64,000 nt of DNA, taken from the NCBI GenBank assembly GCA_965199705.1, contig OZ241359.1, forward strand, positions 1,054,001 to 1,118,000, in the 5' to 3' direction. Of the stretch, positions 1-9,475 are shown in pieces; position 1 is the stretch's first letter, and each line of letters begins with the position of its first letter. Under the pieces are notes generated by a model. That model saw only the letters and a program-made list of their open reading frames with translations, was not told where the DNA came from and ran no database searches. This stretch comes from Azophilus sp965199705 (GTDB lineage Bacteria; Pseudomonadota; Gammaproteobacteria; Pseudomonadales; Azotimanducaceae). The translations under genes and the position numbers were made by a program.

Positions 1-2
1 GC

Positions 3-959
3 TATGAGCTGGGCGACTATCTGGCTGTCGAGTCCTGGCTGGCGCACGAGGCGCCTGGCCCGGGGGAAGCCAGGGAGGCGTTGGCGCTGGACCTCGATCT
101 TGGCCGATTGGAGCGCCGGCAGTTCCAGGTGCAGGCGCACAACGAGACGGGCTATCAGCTGGTCAGCGGCGCGCCCATGGCCGCTACCGAGATTCAGTTG
201 GACGCACGCTTCATGCCGGTCCGGTTTTCACTTGCCGGCCTGTTCGTGCTGGAGAGAACCAGCCGCGCAGAGGCGCTTGCGCCCTGGGGCGAGATGCGTC
301 TGCCCGAGGTGCGGGTCCTGCTTGATCGCGCCTTGCCGGACCACGGGCGCATCGGCAGCCTGCGCCTGGTCTGGGATGGGCCATCCGATCTGGCTGAGAT
401 CTGGCCAGAGGCGCAGCGTCAGGCCGGGGAGTGGCGGCTTGACGCGCCGCTCATATCCAGCCCGAATCCCGACACCTTTCGGCAAGAGACGCTTGCCTAT
501 CCAGTGCGCCATGTGGCCGTTCAGCGGCTCCTGCGCGAAGCGCTGCCCGGGGCGCAGACGGGGCCGGCAGCGCTGGCGCAATTGGTACGCTTCGTCCACG
601 GTCATGTGGCCTATCGTGGCGATGCGAGGCCGGCTTCGGTGCTGGAGACCTTGCGTCAGCGCACCGGCAACTGTACTGAACTGGCAGATCTCCTGACGAC
701 CCTGGCGCGGGCGAACGGCTGGCCGGCGCGCACGATTTCCGGCGTTGCTTACTCTGCCGAGCCGAGCCCGGCACTGGTGCAGCATGCCTGGAACGAAGTA
801 TTCCTGGAGGGCGCCTGGCGCGTTGTCGATTCGACCTGGAATCAGAGTCGGGCGGACGCTGCCAGGTTGCCGCTACGCCCCGGCGCGGCGCAAAGATTGG
901 CGGAGATAGTCGGGCGTGCGCCCTTGCAGCTTCGAGTCGCCGGATATCACTACCACTGA
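3..959 (+). CDS. Transglutaminase-like domain protein (5' end outside window)
   Basis: The reading frame is already open at base 3 and runs to TGA at 957-959, so the true start lies upstream and at least 318 residues are visible. The C-terminal third is a transglutaminase-like (papain-fold) domain: the nucleophile is in GNCTELADLL (Cys codon at 672), the histidine in QHAWNEVF and the aspartate in VVDSTWNQ, giving a complete Cys-His-Asp triad. Such proteins act as peptidases or amide-modifying enzymes, usually in the envelope; the substrate cannot be told. The ATG at 81 is internal, because clear in-frame coding precedes it. The next gene is 239 bases downstream and unrelated. Confidence 0.8.
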   Translation, partial: YELGDYLAVESWLAHEAPGPGEAREALALDLDLGRLERRQFQVQAHNETGYQLVSGAPMAATEIQLDARFMPVRFSLAGLFVLERTSRAEALAPWGEMRLPEVRVLLDRALPDHGRIGSLRLVWDGPSDLAEIWPEAQRQAGEWRLDAPLISSPNPDTFRQETLAYPVRHVAVQRLLREALPGAQTGPAALAQLVRFVHGHVAYRGDARPASVLETLRQRTGNCTELADLLTTLARANGWPARTISGVAYSAEPSPALVQHAWNEVFLEGAWRVVDSTWNQSRADAARLPLRPGAAQRLAEIVGRAPLQLRVAGYHYH

Positions 960-1198
960 GAGGGCTTTCGATTAGCCCGCAAGGCGCCTCGCAGGCTCTG
1001 GCGCATATCCACAAACCTTCCAGTTTGCAAGCGTTATTTCTTGATTATTCGGATTCAAGATGGCCGGCGATGCGTGGGCCTGTGCGTCCTTCACGGTGAT
1101 GCGGGAGCGATTCGGGAGAACACCCGGAGTATCGTGCCACACACCCGGCCAGCGGTGCTCGTGCAGAAGGTCGGTCCTGTGATCAGAGAGGAATGCTC

Positions 1199-1540
1199 AT
1201 GGAGAAGCGTGTCATTGTTGGAGTCGGCTTCGCCGCAGCGGTGGTTGAGGGGTTGCTGCCCGGCGCAGTGCCAATGGGCCTGCTGCCGCTGTTGCTGGTG
1301 ATTCTTGGCCTGGTTTACGGCGTGATTGTCCTGGATGCCGAGAATTGCACGGACGTTCTGGTGCTGGCGGTTGCTGTTATGGCGGTTGCGTCCAGCGGCG
1401 TCCTGAGTCACCTGGCAGTCGGCGACATGAATCAGATCGGAGACGTGCTGAACCGCATTCTCGGGCAATTCGCCATCTTGCTTGGTGGCGTGGTGGTTGC
1501 CGTGCTTGGGGTTCGCACGATCAACCGCATCAAGGGGTAG
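1199..1540 (+). CDS. Small hydrophobic membrane protein, unknown function
   Basis: 113 residues with about three hydrophobic segments (near residues 5-20, 24-42 and 50-70) and a further hydrophobic stretch before the basic C-terminus RTINRIKG. ATG 1199 is preferred over ATG 1193 because an AGAGAGG sequence (1185-1191) sits 7 bases before it and only 1 base before the other. It looks like an inner membrane protein. I do not recognise the family, and the neighbours give no functional hint. Confidence 0.6.
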   Translation: MEKRVIVGVGFAAAVVEGLLPGAVPMGLLPLLLVILGLVYGVIVLDAENCTDVLVLAVAVMAVASSGVLSHLAVGDMNQIGDVLNRILGQFAILLGGVVVAVLGVRTINRIKG

Positions 1541-1851
1541 GCGGGAAGTCTGCTCGCCGGGGCGTCGGGCTTTCCGGGCCGACGCCCTGCGGGCGTTGCT
1601 GCGCCTGAGGTTGTGGGCCTGCGCGGTTCCGGCGAACGGTTCCGTGCAGCGTGTCGGCGCACGGGCTGATCCTTGCCAGGCGTCGAGACCACCGCCCGTG
1701 CCGAGGTTTGATCGCTCGTGCTGTTTTCCGTCCGAGGATCCAAGATCAACTGGCAGTGGGCCTGGTAGCAGCCGATCCATACAATTCCGAGAGGTACTGA
1801 AGCCCGTACACGGACTTGACGGCAAGCCGGGCGAAGCGTATTGATGGGACC
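1541..1851. other. Intergenic stretch ahead of the copper efflux operon
   Basis: About 310 bases without a convincing gene. It contains an 8-bp inverted repeat, GGCGTCGG (1561-1568) and CCGACGCC (1579-1586), with a 10-base loop but no T-run, so it is not a standard intrinsic terminator. The promoter of the operon starting at 1852 should lie here. I see no clear CueR- or CusR-type operator and no strong -35/-10 pair. Confidence 0.4.
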
Positions 1852-2226
1852 ATGAGATACAGGCGTTCATGGCTTGCAGCGGTATTGTCCGTCGGCGTGA
1901 CGATGGGCGGTGTGGTCTGCGCCTGTGCGGCAATTCCCCTGGATGCCGGGGCGGGTGACGCGCACCAGCATCATGCGGCGCCAGACACAGCCTCCTGCGA
2001 ACGGCTGGACTGCGCCGGGTCCTGCGGCTTCGACGCGACTCTGTCTGAACGCGATCCCTGGCCGACCAAGCCGTCCAATCTTGCGGACAAGTTCGAGCCT
2101 GGTCCGGCGCTTGTCGCTCAAGCCGCGCTTTCGCCAACCTGGCGTCTGCGTCACGCTGCCTTGCCGCCACCGCGCCTGCCTGATTCCGATACGCCAGTCC
2201 GGCGCTTTGACACACTGCTGAATTAG
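1852..2226 (+). CDS. Small exported His/Cys-rich protein at the head of the cus operon
   Basis: 124 residues from ATG 1852; an in-frame ATG at 1816 would add a non-signal-like extension. The N-terminus (MRYRRSW then a hydrophobic run to CACAA) looks like a signal peptide. The mature part has a HQHH cluster followed by CERLDCAGSC, a plausible Cu(I)-binding patch, then a proline-rich tail. It lies 89 bases upstream of cusC on the same strand. Seen: signal, His/Cys cluster and position. Inferred: a periplasmic copper-binding accessory protein of the efflux system. I do not recognise a named family. Confidence 0.65.
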   Translation: MRYRRSWLAAVLSVGVTMGGVVCACAAIPLDAGAGDAHQHHAAPDTASCERLDCAGSCGFDATLSERDPWPTKPSNLADKFEPGPALVAQAALSPTWRLRHAALPPPRLPDSDTPVRRFDTLLN

Positions 2227-2315
2227 ACCGCTCCGATTCGCGCGGCAATCTTGCCGCTGGCGCCGTCGGCCTGTGCTGGCCGAACGGCTCTGTGCAAACG
2301 CATCGGAGGAGAACC

Positions 2316-3644
2316 ATGCCCATCGCCCGAGCCCTGGCCGCCTGCGTCGGCGGCTGGCTCATGCTGTCAATATTCGGACCCGGTCTGGCTGTTGCCCAGG
2401 CAGATCCTGCGCCCTGGTCGGCGCATGGCGACACCAGGCTGGCCGCATTGATCGCGGAAGCGCTCGACAGAAACCCGGGCCTCATGGAGGCTCGCCTGGG
2501 CCGCGCTGCCGCCCGCCATCAAATAGCCCAGGCCGGCGCCTTGCCAGACCCCACCCTGTCGTTCAGCTGGCATCCGCAGCAACCGCAGACGCGGACGGGT
2601 CCGCAGCAGGCCGGCATCTCGCTGAGCCAGAAGCTGCCCTGGTTCGGCAAGCGGGCGGATCGGGAAGCTGTAGCCCGCAAGCTGGCGGAAGTGCACGACG
2701 AGTCGGTCGCCTTGCGGGCGGCAGACCTCATCCGTCAGGTCAAGTTCGCCTACCATGACCTGGCGTGGCTGGACAGTGCGCTCGGCATTGTCACCCGCGA
2801 ACTCGGCGTGCTTCGCCTGCATGAGTCGCTCGCGCAGGCACGCTACGCGCAGGGCGCGGGCCAGCAGCAGGCGGTTGCGCGCCTGCAAGCAGAAATTACC
2901 CAGGCGTTGAGTCGCCACAATCGATTGCAGCAAGGGCGCATCGAAACGGAGGCGAGCCTGAACGCGCTGCGCGACCGGCCTGGCAATGAGCCGATTGCCG
3001 AAGTCAGGCTCGGACCCTTGCCGACGGTAGAAATCGAAGAGAAACGGCTACTTCAGTTAGGTCAGTCCCGGCGACCGGAACTCCGCGCCGCGCGTTTGCG
3101 AATCGCAACCGAAGAGGACAGGCTGCGTATCGCAGAACGCGATCACCTGCCGGATCTGACGCTCGCCGCGGCCTGGGGCCGGGTCGGGGAGAGACGAGAC
3201 CTGGCAGGCCGGCGCTCGCCTCCGCAAGGCAACGGTGACGACACCGCAACGCTCAGCCTTGGCGTCACCTTGCCGCTCCGCCAATCCCGCTATCGCGCCG
3301 GGAAAGGCGAGGCGCTTGCGCGCCTTGACGCCGCCAGGGCGGCTTATCGCGATGCGCAGCGCCAGCTGGACGCAGACCTGCGGATGGTCGGCGTGCGTGT
3401 GCGCATGGTTCACGAGCGGATCATCCTGGTCAAACAAACGCTCTTGCCGCAGCTCGAGCAAGCATGGCGCACCGCTGAAGCGGCCTGGTCAACCGCCGCC
3501 ATCGGCGCGCAAGAGCTGCTGCAAAGCGAGCGCATGTTGTTGAACGCGCAGTTGGATCTGGCGCGCCTCGAAACCGACTACATGCAGGCGCTCGCAGACC
3601 TGGAGCGGATGCTCGGCGCCGCCTTGCCGGATGAACCGAAATGA
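2316..3644 (+). CDS. cusC: CusC-like outer membrane efflux channel (TolC family)
   Basis: 442 residues from ATG 2316, preceded by GGAGGAG at 2304-2310; an in-frame ATG at 2292 lies upstream of that site and is less likely. A signal peptide ends near AVAQA. The rest shows the TolC/OMF layout: two repeats rich in long amphipathic helices, with an early SLSQKLPWFGKR segment typical of heavy-metal efflux channels. The product forms the trimeric outer membrane duct of an RND pump. The stop overlaps the cusB start (ATGA at 3641-3644), so the two are translationally coupled. Confidence 0.9.
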   Translation: MPIARALAACVGGWLMLSIFGPGLAVAQADPAPWSAHGDTRLAALIAEALDRNPGLMEARLGRAAARHQIAQAGALPDPTLSFSWHPQQPQTRTGPQQAGISLSQKLPWFGKRADREAVARKLAEVHDESVALRAADLIRQVKFAYHDLAWLDSALGIVTRELGVLRLHESLAQARYAQGAGQQQAVARLQAEITQALSRHNRLQQGRIETEASLNALRDRPGNEPIAEVRLGPLPTVEIEEKRLLQLGQSRRPELRAARLRIATEEDRLRIAERDHLPDLTLAAAWGRVGERRDLAGRRSPPQGNGDDTATLSLGVTLPLRQSRYRAGKGEALARLDAARAAYRDAQRQLDADLRMVGVRVRMVHERIILVKQTLLPQLEQAWRTAEAAWSTAAIGAQELLQSERMLLNAQLDLARLETDYMQALADLERMLGAALPDEPK

Positions 3645-5023
3645 GCCGGCGCAGGGTTGGCGTCACGCTTCTCGTGATCGGCGCGGCGCTCGGCGTGACG
3701 GTCAGCACGATGTTCTCCTGGCACGTCCGGAATGGAAACGAACAAGGCGACCGGACGCCGGGCCAGCCTGCTGCCGACGCTGTGTCACCCGCCGGGGCGG
3801 CCGAGCAGTCGCGGCGGATTCTCTATTGGCGTGCGCCAATGGACCCCAACTATCGCTCCGACCGGCCCGGCAAGTCGCCGATGGGCATGGACCTGGTGCC
3901 GGTTTGGGAGGATGCGGACGTGCAACCGGGCACAGTGCGCGTCAGCAAGCAATTCCTGCAGAACTTCGCAGTGCGCAGTGTGCCGGTTACGCGTGGTGAT
4001 CTGCCCCTGTCGATCCGCAGCGTCGGCATTCTCGCTCACAACGACGAAACGGTGATCTCGATCAATACCAAGTATGAAGGCTGGATCGAGCGGGCCAGAG
4101 TCAACCATGTGGGCGAGTACGTTCAGCAGGGCGATCTGCTGTTCGAGATATACAGCCCGGCGCTCATGACCGCGCAACAGGAGTACCTCGCCGCCAGGGA
4201 CTACGACGAACGGCTGCGGCGGGGGGGCGGTCACACCGATGCGTTGGCCCGCGCCGGATCACTTGTCCGGGCGGCGCGCGAACGGCTGCGGCACTGGGAT
4301 GTCAGCGACGATCAGATCGCGGCGTTGGAAGCTGCCGGCGCGCCTTCCCGAACCTTGCGGTTCCTGGCGCCCGTTTCAGGACTGGTGGTAGAGAAGGCGG
4401 GCGACTCGCTGGCGGGCATGAAGCTGACGCCGGGCGCGACCGTGCTCAAGATCGCCGACCACACAAAGCTCTGGGCCGAGGCCGAGTTTCACGAGGCGGA
4501 CCTGGCGCTCGTGGACGAGGGCAGTCCGGTGTCCATCAACGCGGAGGCTTTTCCAAGGCGACGCTGGACTGGCAAGGTGCAACTCTTTCGCCCCGCCTTG
4601 AATCCCGACACGCGGACACTGACCGCGCTGGTGGAGGTTGCCAACCCGGATCTGGTCCTGCGGCCCATGATGTACGTCGATGTGTCCATCGAGGCGAGGG
4701 GCGCTCAGGACGTCGTCCTCGCGCCAGTTGAATCGGTGTTGCATAGTGGCGCTCGGTCGATGGTGATCGTGGATCTGGGCGGCGGCCGCTTTGCGCCGCG
4801 TGAAGTGGCGCCAGGGCTGACGGGCGGCGGCTTGCAGGAGATCAGGTCCGGGCTTGCGCCCGGTGAACGGGTCGTGGTGTCGTCCCAATTCCTGATTGAT
4901 TCCGAAAGCAATCTGCAGGCGGCGTCGGCGCAACTGTTGCGTGGCGCCGAGCCCGGCCAGGAGGCTGACACGGAATCAATCGACGCCGGGCCGACTGTGC
5001 GCCAGCCTGAGGCGCAGCGCTGA
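3641..5023 (+). CDS. cusB: CusB-like periplasmic adaptor of the Cu/Ag efflux pump
   Basis: 460 residues. An N-terminal membrane anchor or signal (residues 1-25) is followed at about 60-90 by a heavy-metal-binding domain with the signature YWRAPMDP...GKSPMGMDLVP. Then come the barrel-sandwich and hairpin regions of an RND membrane fusion protein, including LRFLAPVSGLVVEK. It links CusA to CusC and passes metal to CusA. It overlaps cusC by 4 bases and is 8 bases ahead of cusA, so it lies inside one operon. The fused metal-binding domain supports metal rather than drug export. Confidence 0.92.
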   Translation: MSRRRVGVTLLVIGAALGVTVSTMFSWHVRNGNEQGDRTPGQPAADAVSPAGAAEQSRRILYWRAPMDPNYRSDRPGKSPMGMDLVPVWEDADVQPGTVRVSKQFLQNFAVRSVPVTRGDLPLSIRSVGILAHNDETVISINTKYEGWIERARVNHVGEYVQQGDLLFEIYSPALMTAQQEYLAARDYDERLRRGGGHTDALARAGSLVRAARERLRHWDVSDDQIAALEAAGAPSRTLRFLAPVSGLVVEKAGDSLAGMKLTPGATVLKIADHTKLWAEAEFHEADLALVDEGSPVSINAEAFPRRRWTGKVQLFRPALNPDTRTLTALVEVANPDLVLRPMMYVDVSIEARGAQDVVLAPVESVLHSGARSMVIVDLGGGRFAPREVAPGLTGGGLQEIRSGLAPGERVVVSSQFLIDSESNLQAASAQLLRGAEPGQEADTESIDAGPTVRQPEAQR

Positions 5024-5031
5024 TAGCCGCC

Positions 5032-8000
5032 ATGTTCGAGCGCATCATCGGCTGGTCGATCAACAACCGTCTGCTGGTGGTTCTGGCGGCACTGATCCTG
5101 ACCATCCTCGGCATCCAGGCGATGCAGCGCGCCCCGCTGGACGCCATCCCCGACCTGTCTGACGTTCAGGTCATTGTTTACACGGACTATCCGGGTCAGG
5201 CGCCGCGCATCGTCGAGGATCAGGTGACCTACCCGCTCACGACCCGGCTTCTGGCAACGCCCGGAGCCCGGACTGTGCGCGGCTACTCCTTCTTCGGCTT
5301 CTCGTTGGCGCATGTCATCTTCGATGACGGCACAGACATGTATTGGGCCCGAAGCCGTGTTCTGGAAACCCTGAATGCCGCCAGTGTTCGTCTGCCGGCG
5401 GGCCTGAAACCGTCGCTTGGGCCGGACGCCTCGGGCGTCGGCTGGGCGTTCATCTACGCTCTGAAGTCCGACCGCCACGATCTTGGCGAACTGCGTTCCA
5501 TTCAGGACTGGTTCCTCAAGCAGGAGTTGGCGAGCGTCTCCGGTGTTGCCGAGGTCGCCAGTATCGGTGGCTTCGTGCGCCAGTATCAGATTCGTGTCGA
5601 TCCCAATCGGCTGCGGGCATTCAATATGCCGATCTCGCAGATCCGCGCTGCGGTGCAGCGCAGCAACAGCGATACGGGCGGTCGTGTTCTCGAAGCGGCG
5701 GAACGCGAGTTCATGATCCGCGGCCTCGGCGCCATCGAATCCCCGGCGGATCTGGAGCAGGTGGTTCTGGGCGTGGATGCCCGGGGGGCGCCGGTTCTGC
5801 TCAGAGACCTGGCGACTGTGCAGATCGGGCCGGAGATGCGTCGAGGTCTTGCCGAGTGGGATGGCGAAGGCGAAACGGTTGGCGGCATCGTCGTGATTCG
5901 GCATGGCGCCGGAGCCCGGCAGGTGATCCAGGACGTCAAGGCCCGTCTTGCCGAGGTGACCGCCAGCCTGCCCAGGGGCGTCGAGGTGCAAGTGGCCTAC
6001 GACCGTACCGATCTCATTGATCGGGCTGTCGCCAGCCTGAGCCTGAGCGTGGCACAGCAACTGGCGATTGTGGGGCTGCTCTGCCTGCTCTTCCTGTATC
6101 ACGTGCGCAGCGCCCTGGTGGCTGTGGTCACCCTGCCATTCTGCATACTCGTTGCATTCCTCGCCATGAACTTGCAGGGGCTTGGCGTCAACATCATGTC
6201 CCTCGGCGGGATCGCGGTCGCTATCGGAACCCTGGTGGATGCCGGCATCGTGATGGTGGAGAACGCGCACCAGCATCTGGCCCGTGATCAAGGCCGCCGG
6301 CCGCACTGGCAGGTGATCGCAGAGGCCGCGCAGGAGGTGGGTCCAACGCTCTTTTTGGCCCTGCTGGCGATAACTGTCTCCTTCCTGCCGGTATTCGCGC
6401 TGGAAGCCGAAGCGGGACGCCTCTTCAAGCCCCTGGCCTCCACCAAGACCTGGGCCATGGCGGCCGCGGCGCTGGTGTCGTTGACGCTGGCGCCGGTGCT
6501 GGTTGGCTACTGGGCGCGGGGCCGGATTCGGGCGCCGGATCAGCGCCCGGTCAGCCGATTGGCCATCCGCCTCTACCAGTTCTTGCTGGATCGTGTTCTG
6601 CGCCGCAAGCGCCTCGCGGTCGGCGTCGCAGTCCTGGGGCTGGCGCTGACCACCGTGCCCCTGGCGCGCCTCGGCTCCGAGTTCATGCCGAGGCTGTGGG
6701 AGGGTGACCTGCTCTATATGCCGACCACCCTGCCGGGCATCTCGATTACCAAGGCCAGCGAGATACTGCAGCAGACGGACCGCATACTCCGCGCCTTTCC
6801 TGAGGTCGAACACGTATTCGGCAAGGTCGGGCGGGCGGACACGGCCACGGACCCTGCGCCCCTGTCGATGATCGAAACAACGATCCTGTTGAAGCCGGAG
6901 GGTGAATGGCGGCCCGGGATGACGCCGGAGAAACTCACTCAGGAGATGGATGCCGCCATCCAGGTTCCGGGGCTGACCAATGCCTGGACGATGCCGATCA
7001 AGGCGCGTATCGACATGCTTGCAACGGGTATTCGCACGCCCGTGGGCATCAAGATCGCCGGCCCGGATCTGGCTGAACTGGAGCGGCTCGGCGGGCAGAT
7101 CGAGGCGGTGGTCCGGGAACTGCCTGGCACCGCCAGCGCCTACGCCGAGCGCCCACTCGGCGGCAACTATCTGGACATTCACATCGACCGCGCCGCTATC
7201 GCCCGCTACGGCCTGACCATCGGCGATGTGCAGGACGTCATCCAGACCGCCATCGGTGGCCTCAACCTCACGACAGCTGTCGAAGGCCTGGCCCGATACC
7301 CGGTCAACCTGCGCTACAGCCGCGAACTGCGCGACGATCTGCCGGCTCTGCGCAGGGTGCTGGTGCCGACGCCCGCCGGCCCGCAGATTCCGCTGGGACG
7401 CCTGGCCCGCATCGAGTACACGCTGGGTCCGGCTACCATCAAGAGCGAGGGAGCCAAGCCCAACGTGTGGGTCTATCTGGACCTGCGCGACACGGACGTG
7501 GGCAACTATGTGCAACGGGCGCGCGCTGCCGTTGCCGAACGGGTTGTCTTGCCCTCTGGCTACACCCTGGCCTGGAGCGGCCAATACGAGACCATGCAGA
7601 AGGCGGAACGGCGCCTGGCGCTCGTGATCCCGGTCACCTTGCTGCTGATTGCGGCGATCATCTACGCGAGTCGCAAGTCGATTGCCGAGACCCTGCTGGT
7701 GCTGGCAGGCGCGCCGTTCGCGCTTACCGGCGCCATCTGGCTGCTGTTTGCGCTGGACTACAACCTAAGTGTCGCCGTCTGGATCGGCATCATCGCGCTT
7801 GCGGGCCTTTATGCCGAAACTGCGTCGGTCCTGCTCCTGTACCTGGATCTGTCCGTCCGCCGTTCTCGCGAACGCGGCTCGCTGACGCATCGGGCGGCAC
7901 TCGTCAGCGCCGTCCGGGAAGCTGTCGGGCAGCGTCTGCGGCCGGTGCTCATGACCATCGCGACGGATGTCTTCGGTCTCTTGCCACTGATGTGGAGCAC

Positions 8001-8133
8001 TGGCGCAGGGGCAGACGTGATGAAGCGAATTGCCGCCCCCCTGGTTGGCGGCATCGTCACCACCGGTGTGGTGGTGCTGTTCCTCTTTCCGGCGGTTTAC
8101 GTGCTCTGGAAGGGACGTTTGTTCAAACGCTGA
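5032..8133 (+). CDS. cusA: CusA-like Cu(I)/Ag(I) RND efflux transporter
   Basis: 1033 residues, full length for the heavy-metal RND (CzcA/CusA) family, with 12 predicted membrane segments and two large periplasmic loops. The three methionines that bind Cu(I)/Ag(I) in E. coli CusA (M573, M623, M672) are all present at 563 (LLYMPTT), 613 (PLSMIET) and 662 (RIDMLATG), with identical spacing. That argues for monovalent copper/silver rather than Zn/Co/Cd. The gene ends the cus operon; no regulator is attached to the operon here. A very long antisense open frame opposite this gene is a high-GC shadow. Confidence 0.95.
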   Translation: MFERIIGWSINNRLLVVLAALILTILGIQAMQRAPLDAIPDLSDVQVIVYTDYPGQAPRIVEDQVTYPLTTRLLATPGARTVRGYSFFGFSLAHVIFDDGTDMYWARSRVLETLNAASVRLPAGLKPSLGPDASGVGWAFIYALKSDRHDLGELRSIQDWFLKQELASVSGVAEVASIGGFVRQYQIRVDPNRLRAFNMPISQIRAAVQRSNSDTGGRVLEAAEREFMIRGLGAIESPADLEQVVLGVDARGAPVLLRDLATVQIGPEMRRGLAEWDGEGETVGGIVVIRHGAGARQVIQDVKARLAEVTASLPRGVEVQVAYDRTDLIDRAVASLSLSVAQQLAIVGLLCLLFLYHVRSALVAVVTLPFCILVAFLAMNLQGLGVNIMSLGGIAVAIGTLVDAGIVMVENAHQHLARDQGRRPHWQVIAEAAQEVGPTLFLALLAITVSFLPVFALEAEAGRLFKPLASTKTWAMAAAALVSLTLAPVLVGYWARGRIRAPDQRPVSRLAIRLYQFLLDRVLRRKRLAVGVAVLGLALTTVPLARLGSEFMPRLWEGDLLYMPTTLPGISITKASEILQQTDRILRAFPEVEHVFGKVGRADTATDPAPLSMIETTILLKPEGEWRPGMTPEKLTQEMDAAIQVPGLTNAWTMPIKARIDMLATGIRTPVGIKIAGPDLAELERLGGQIEAVVRELPGTASAYAERPLGGNYLDIHIDRAAIARYGLTIGDVQDVIQTAIGGLNLTTAVEGLARYPVNLRYSRELRDDLPALRRVLVPTPAGPQIPLGRLARIEYTLGPATIKSEGAKPNVWVYLDLRDTDVGNYVQRARAAVAERVVLPSGYTLAWSGQYETMQKAERRLALVIPVTLLLIAAIIYASRKSIAETLLVLAGAPFALTGAIWLLFALDYNLSVAVWIGIIALAGLYAETASVLLLYLDLSVRRSRERGSLTHRAALVSAVREAVGQRLRPVLMTIATDVFGLLPLMWSTGAGADVMKRIAAPLVGGIVTTGVVVLFLFPAVYVLWKGRLFKR

Positions 8134-8299
8134 CCCGCAAGATGCGTTGCCCCGAACATGGCGTCAGAGGCCGCTGCTGCAGGCGACACTGCCAGTCTTT
8201 GTTGGCCAGGGCCTCGGCGGATTTGACCCATGCGCCTTCGGTGCGCAAACTTGTGGGTCCACGATTCAACCCCGGATAACCTGCGCAAAGGAGGAGACG

Positions 8300-8779
8300 A
8301 TGGCGATTCAGGAAGGTGACAAGCTGCCCGAGGCGACCGTGCACGTGATGCGGGAGGGGCGGCCACAATCGGTATCCACGACAGAACTGTTCGCTGGCAA
8401 GAAGGTGGTGGCCTTCGCCGTGCCTGGCGCTTATACGCCGACCTGTTCGCAGGCGCATATGCCGGGCTTTGTGGTGAACGCGGACAAGATCAAGGCCAAG
8501 GGGGTGGATAGCATTCTCTGCATTTCCGTCAATGACGCCTTTGTCATGGATAGTTGGGGCCAGCATTCCAATGCCGATGAACTCGTCATGGTCGCCGACG
8601 GCAACGGCGATTTCACCCGGGCGCTCGGCCTGGAGCTGGACGGCAGCCGCTTCGGGCTCGGGTTGCGCTCGCAGCGCTACGCCATGGTGGTGGATAACGG
8701 CGCCATCACGCATCTGGCGGTCGAGCCTGGCCCCGAGCTGAATGTCAGCAAGGCAGAGTCGATCCTCGAAGCCCTGTGA
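8300..8779 (+). CDS. Peroxiredoxin, Prx5 subfamily
   Basis: 159 residues from ATG 8300, with a strong GGAGGAG site at 8290-8296. The peroxidatic cysteine is in PGAYTPTCSQAHMP (about residue 48), and a second cysteine occurs in DSILCISVND. Length and motifs fit the single-domain Prx5 (type II peroxiredoxin) group, which reduces hydroperoxides using glutaredoxin/GSH or thioredoxin. It stands alone 166 bases after cusA; a role against metal-induced oxidative stress is only an inference from proximity. Confidence 0.9.
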   Translation: MAIQEGDKLPEATVHVMREGRPQSVSTTELFAGKKVVAFAVPGAYTPTCSQAHMPGFVVNADKIKAKGVDSILCISVNDAFVMDSWGQHSNADELVMVADGNGDFTRALGLELDGSRFGLGLRSQRYAMVVDNGAITHLAVEPGPELNVSKAESILEAL

Positions 8780-8870
8780 TCGCTGGCAATGCGCAAGGCG
8801 CCGGTGTTCCGGCGATGCGCTCGATTCACCGGATCCGGCGCCTGACCTTGATTCTGGGTGGGCATGACCC

Positions 8871-9380
8871 TTGCCTCGGCTGACTGCATCTGAAATCGAG
8901 GCCTTTCTGGCCGAGCCGGGCGTGCTGATGCGCATCGCCGTCGTGCGCGCGGATGGCCGGCCTCTGGTAACGCCCATCTGGTTCGCGCACGAAGCCGATG
9001 CGCTCTGGTTCACCCCCCGAAAGCGCTCCGAGTGGTTTGCCTGCTTGCGCCGGGATGCGCGGGTCGCGCTTTGCATTGATGAAGCTGACCGCCCCTGGCG
9101 CAAGGTGCTGGCGGAAGGAACGGCCGAACTGGTGCATGATGTCGGCGAAGACGCCAGGTGGCGGGACCTGTACCGTCGCATCGCTGGCCGCTATGTGCCT
9201 GCCGAAGCGGCCGAGGCCTATATTCAGAACACCATCGACCAGCCGCGCGGCCTCTACCGGTTGCTGCTGAGCGAAGCTGCTGTGACCAGCTGGCGCATGC
9301 CAACCGCCGGCGAGGCGGGCGAGGGCATCTGGCATCATCGCTACTATGAGGAAGGCGCCGCTTTCCGCAACCGCTTGTAG
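8871..9380 (+). CDS. Pyridoxamine 5'-phosphate oxidase-family flavoprotein
   Basis: 169 residues; the apparent start is TTG 8871, with GGTGGG about 8 bases before it. The split-barrel flavin-binding fold is suggested by RIAVVRADGRPLVTPIWF, LWFTPRKRSEW and VALCIDEADRPWRKV, the usual pattern of PNPOx-like or F420/FMN-binding proteins. The exact cofactor and substrate are unknown. It converges with the acyl-CoA dehydrogenase gene; the 95 bases between them contain no clear terminator. Confidence 0.8.
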   Translation: MPRLTASEIEAFLAEPGVLMRIAVVRADGRPLVTPIWFAHEADALWFTPRKRSEWFACLRRDARVALCIDEADRPWRKVLAEGTAELVHDVGEDARWRDLYRRIAGRYVPAEAAEAYIQNTIDQPRGLYRLLLSEAAVTSWRMPTAGEAGEGIWHHRYYEEGAAFRNRL

Positions 9381-9475
9381 CCGATTTTCATTGCCCGCGC
9401 CTTGCCGCCCGGGCCGTGCGCTGAAGGCAACTCAGCCGAACGGTGCCCAGTGTGTCTGGCGCGGATTCCTGTGCC

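Noticed and set aside
1091..2485. A 464-codon minus-strand frame through the cus leader region
   Set aside because: Arg/Ala/Pro-rich shadow without motifs, opposite three plus-strand genes with better starts.
4705..7584. A 959-codon open frame on the minus strand opposite cusB/cusA
   Set aside because: It is fully antisense to two genes with exact family motifs, has a low-complexity Arg/His/Gln composition and no domain. High-GC genes commonly leave such shadows.
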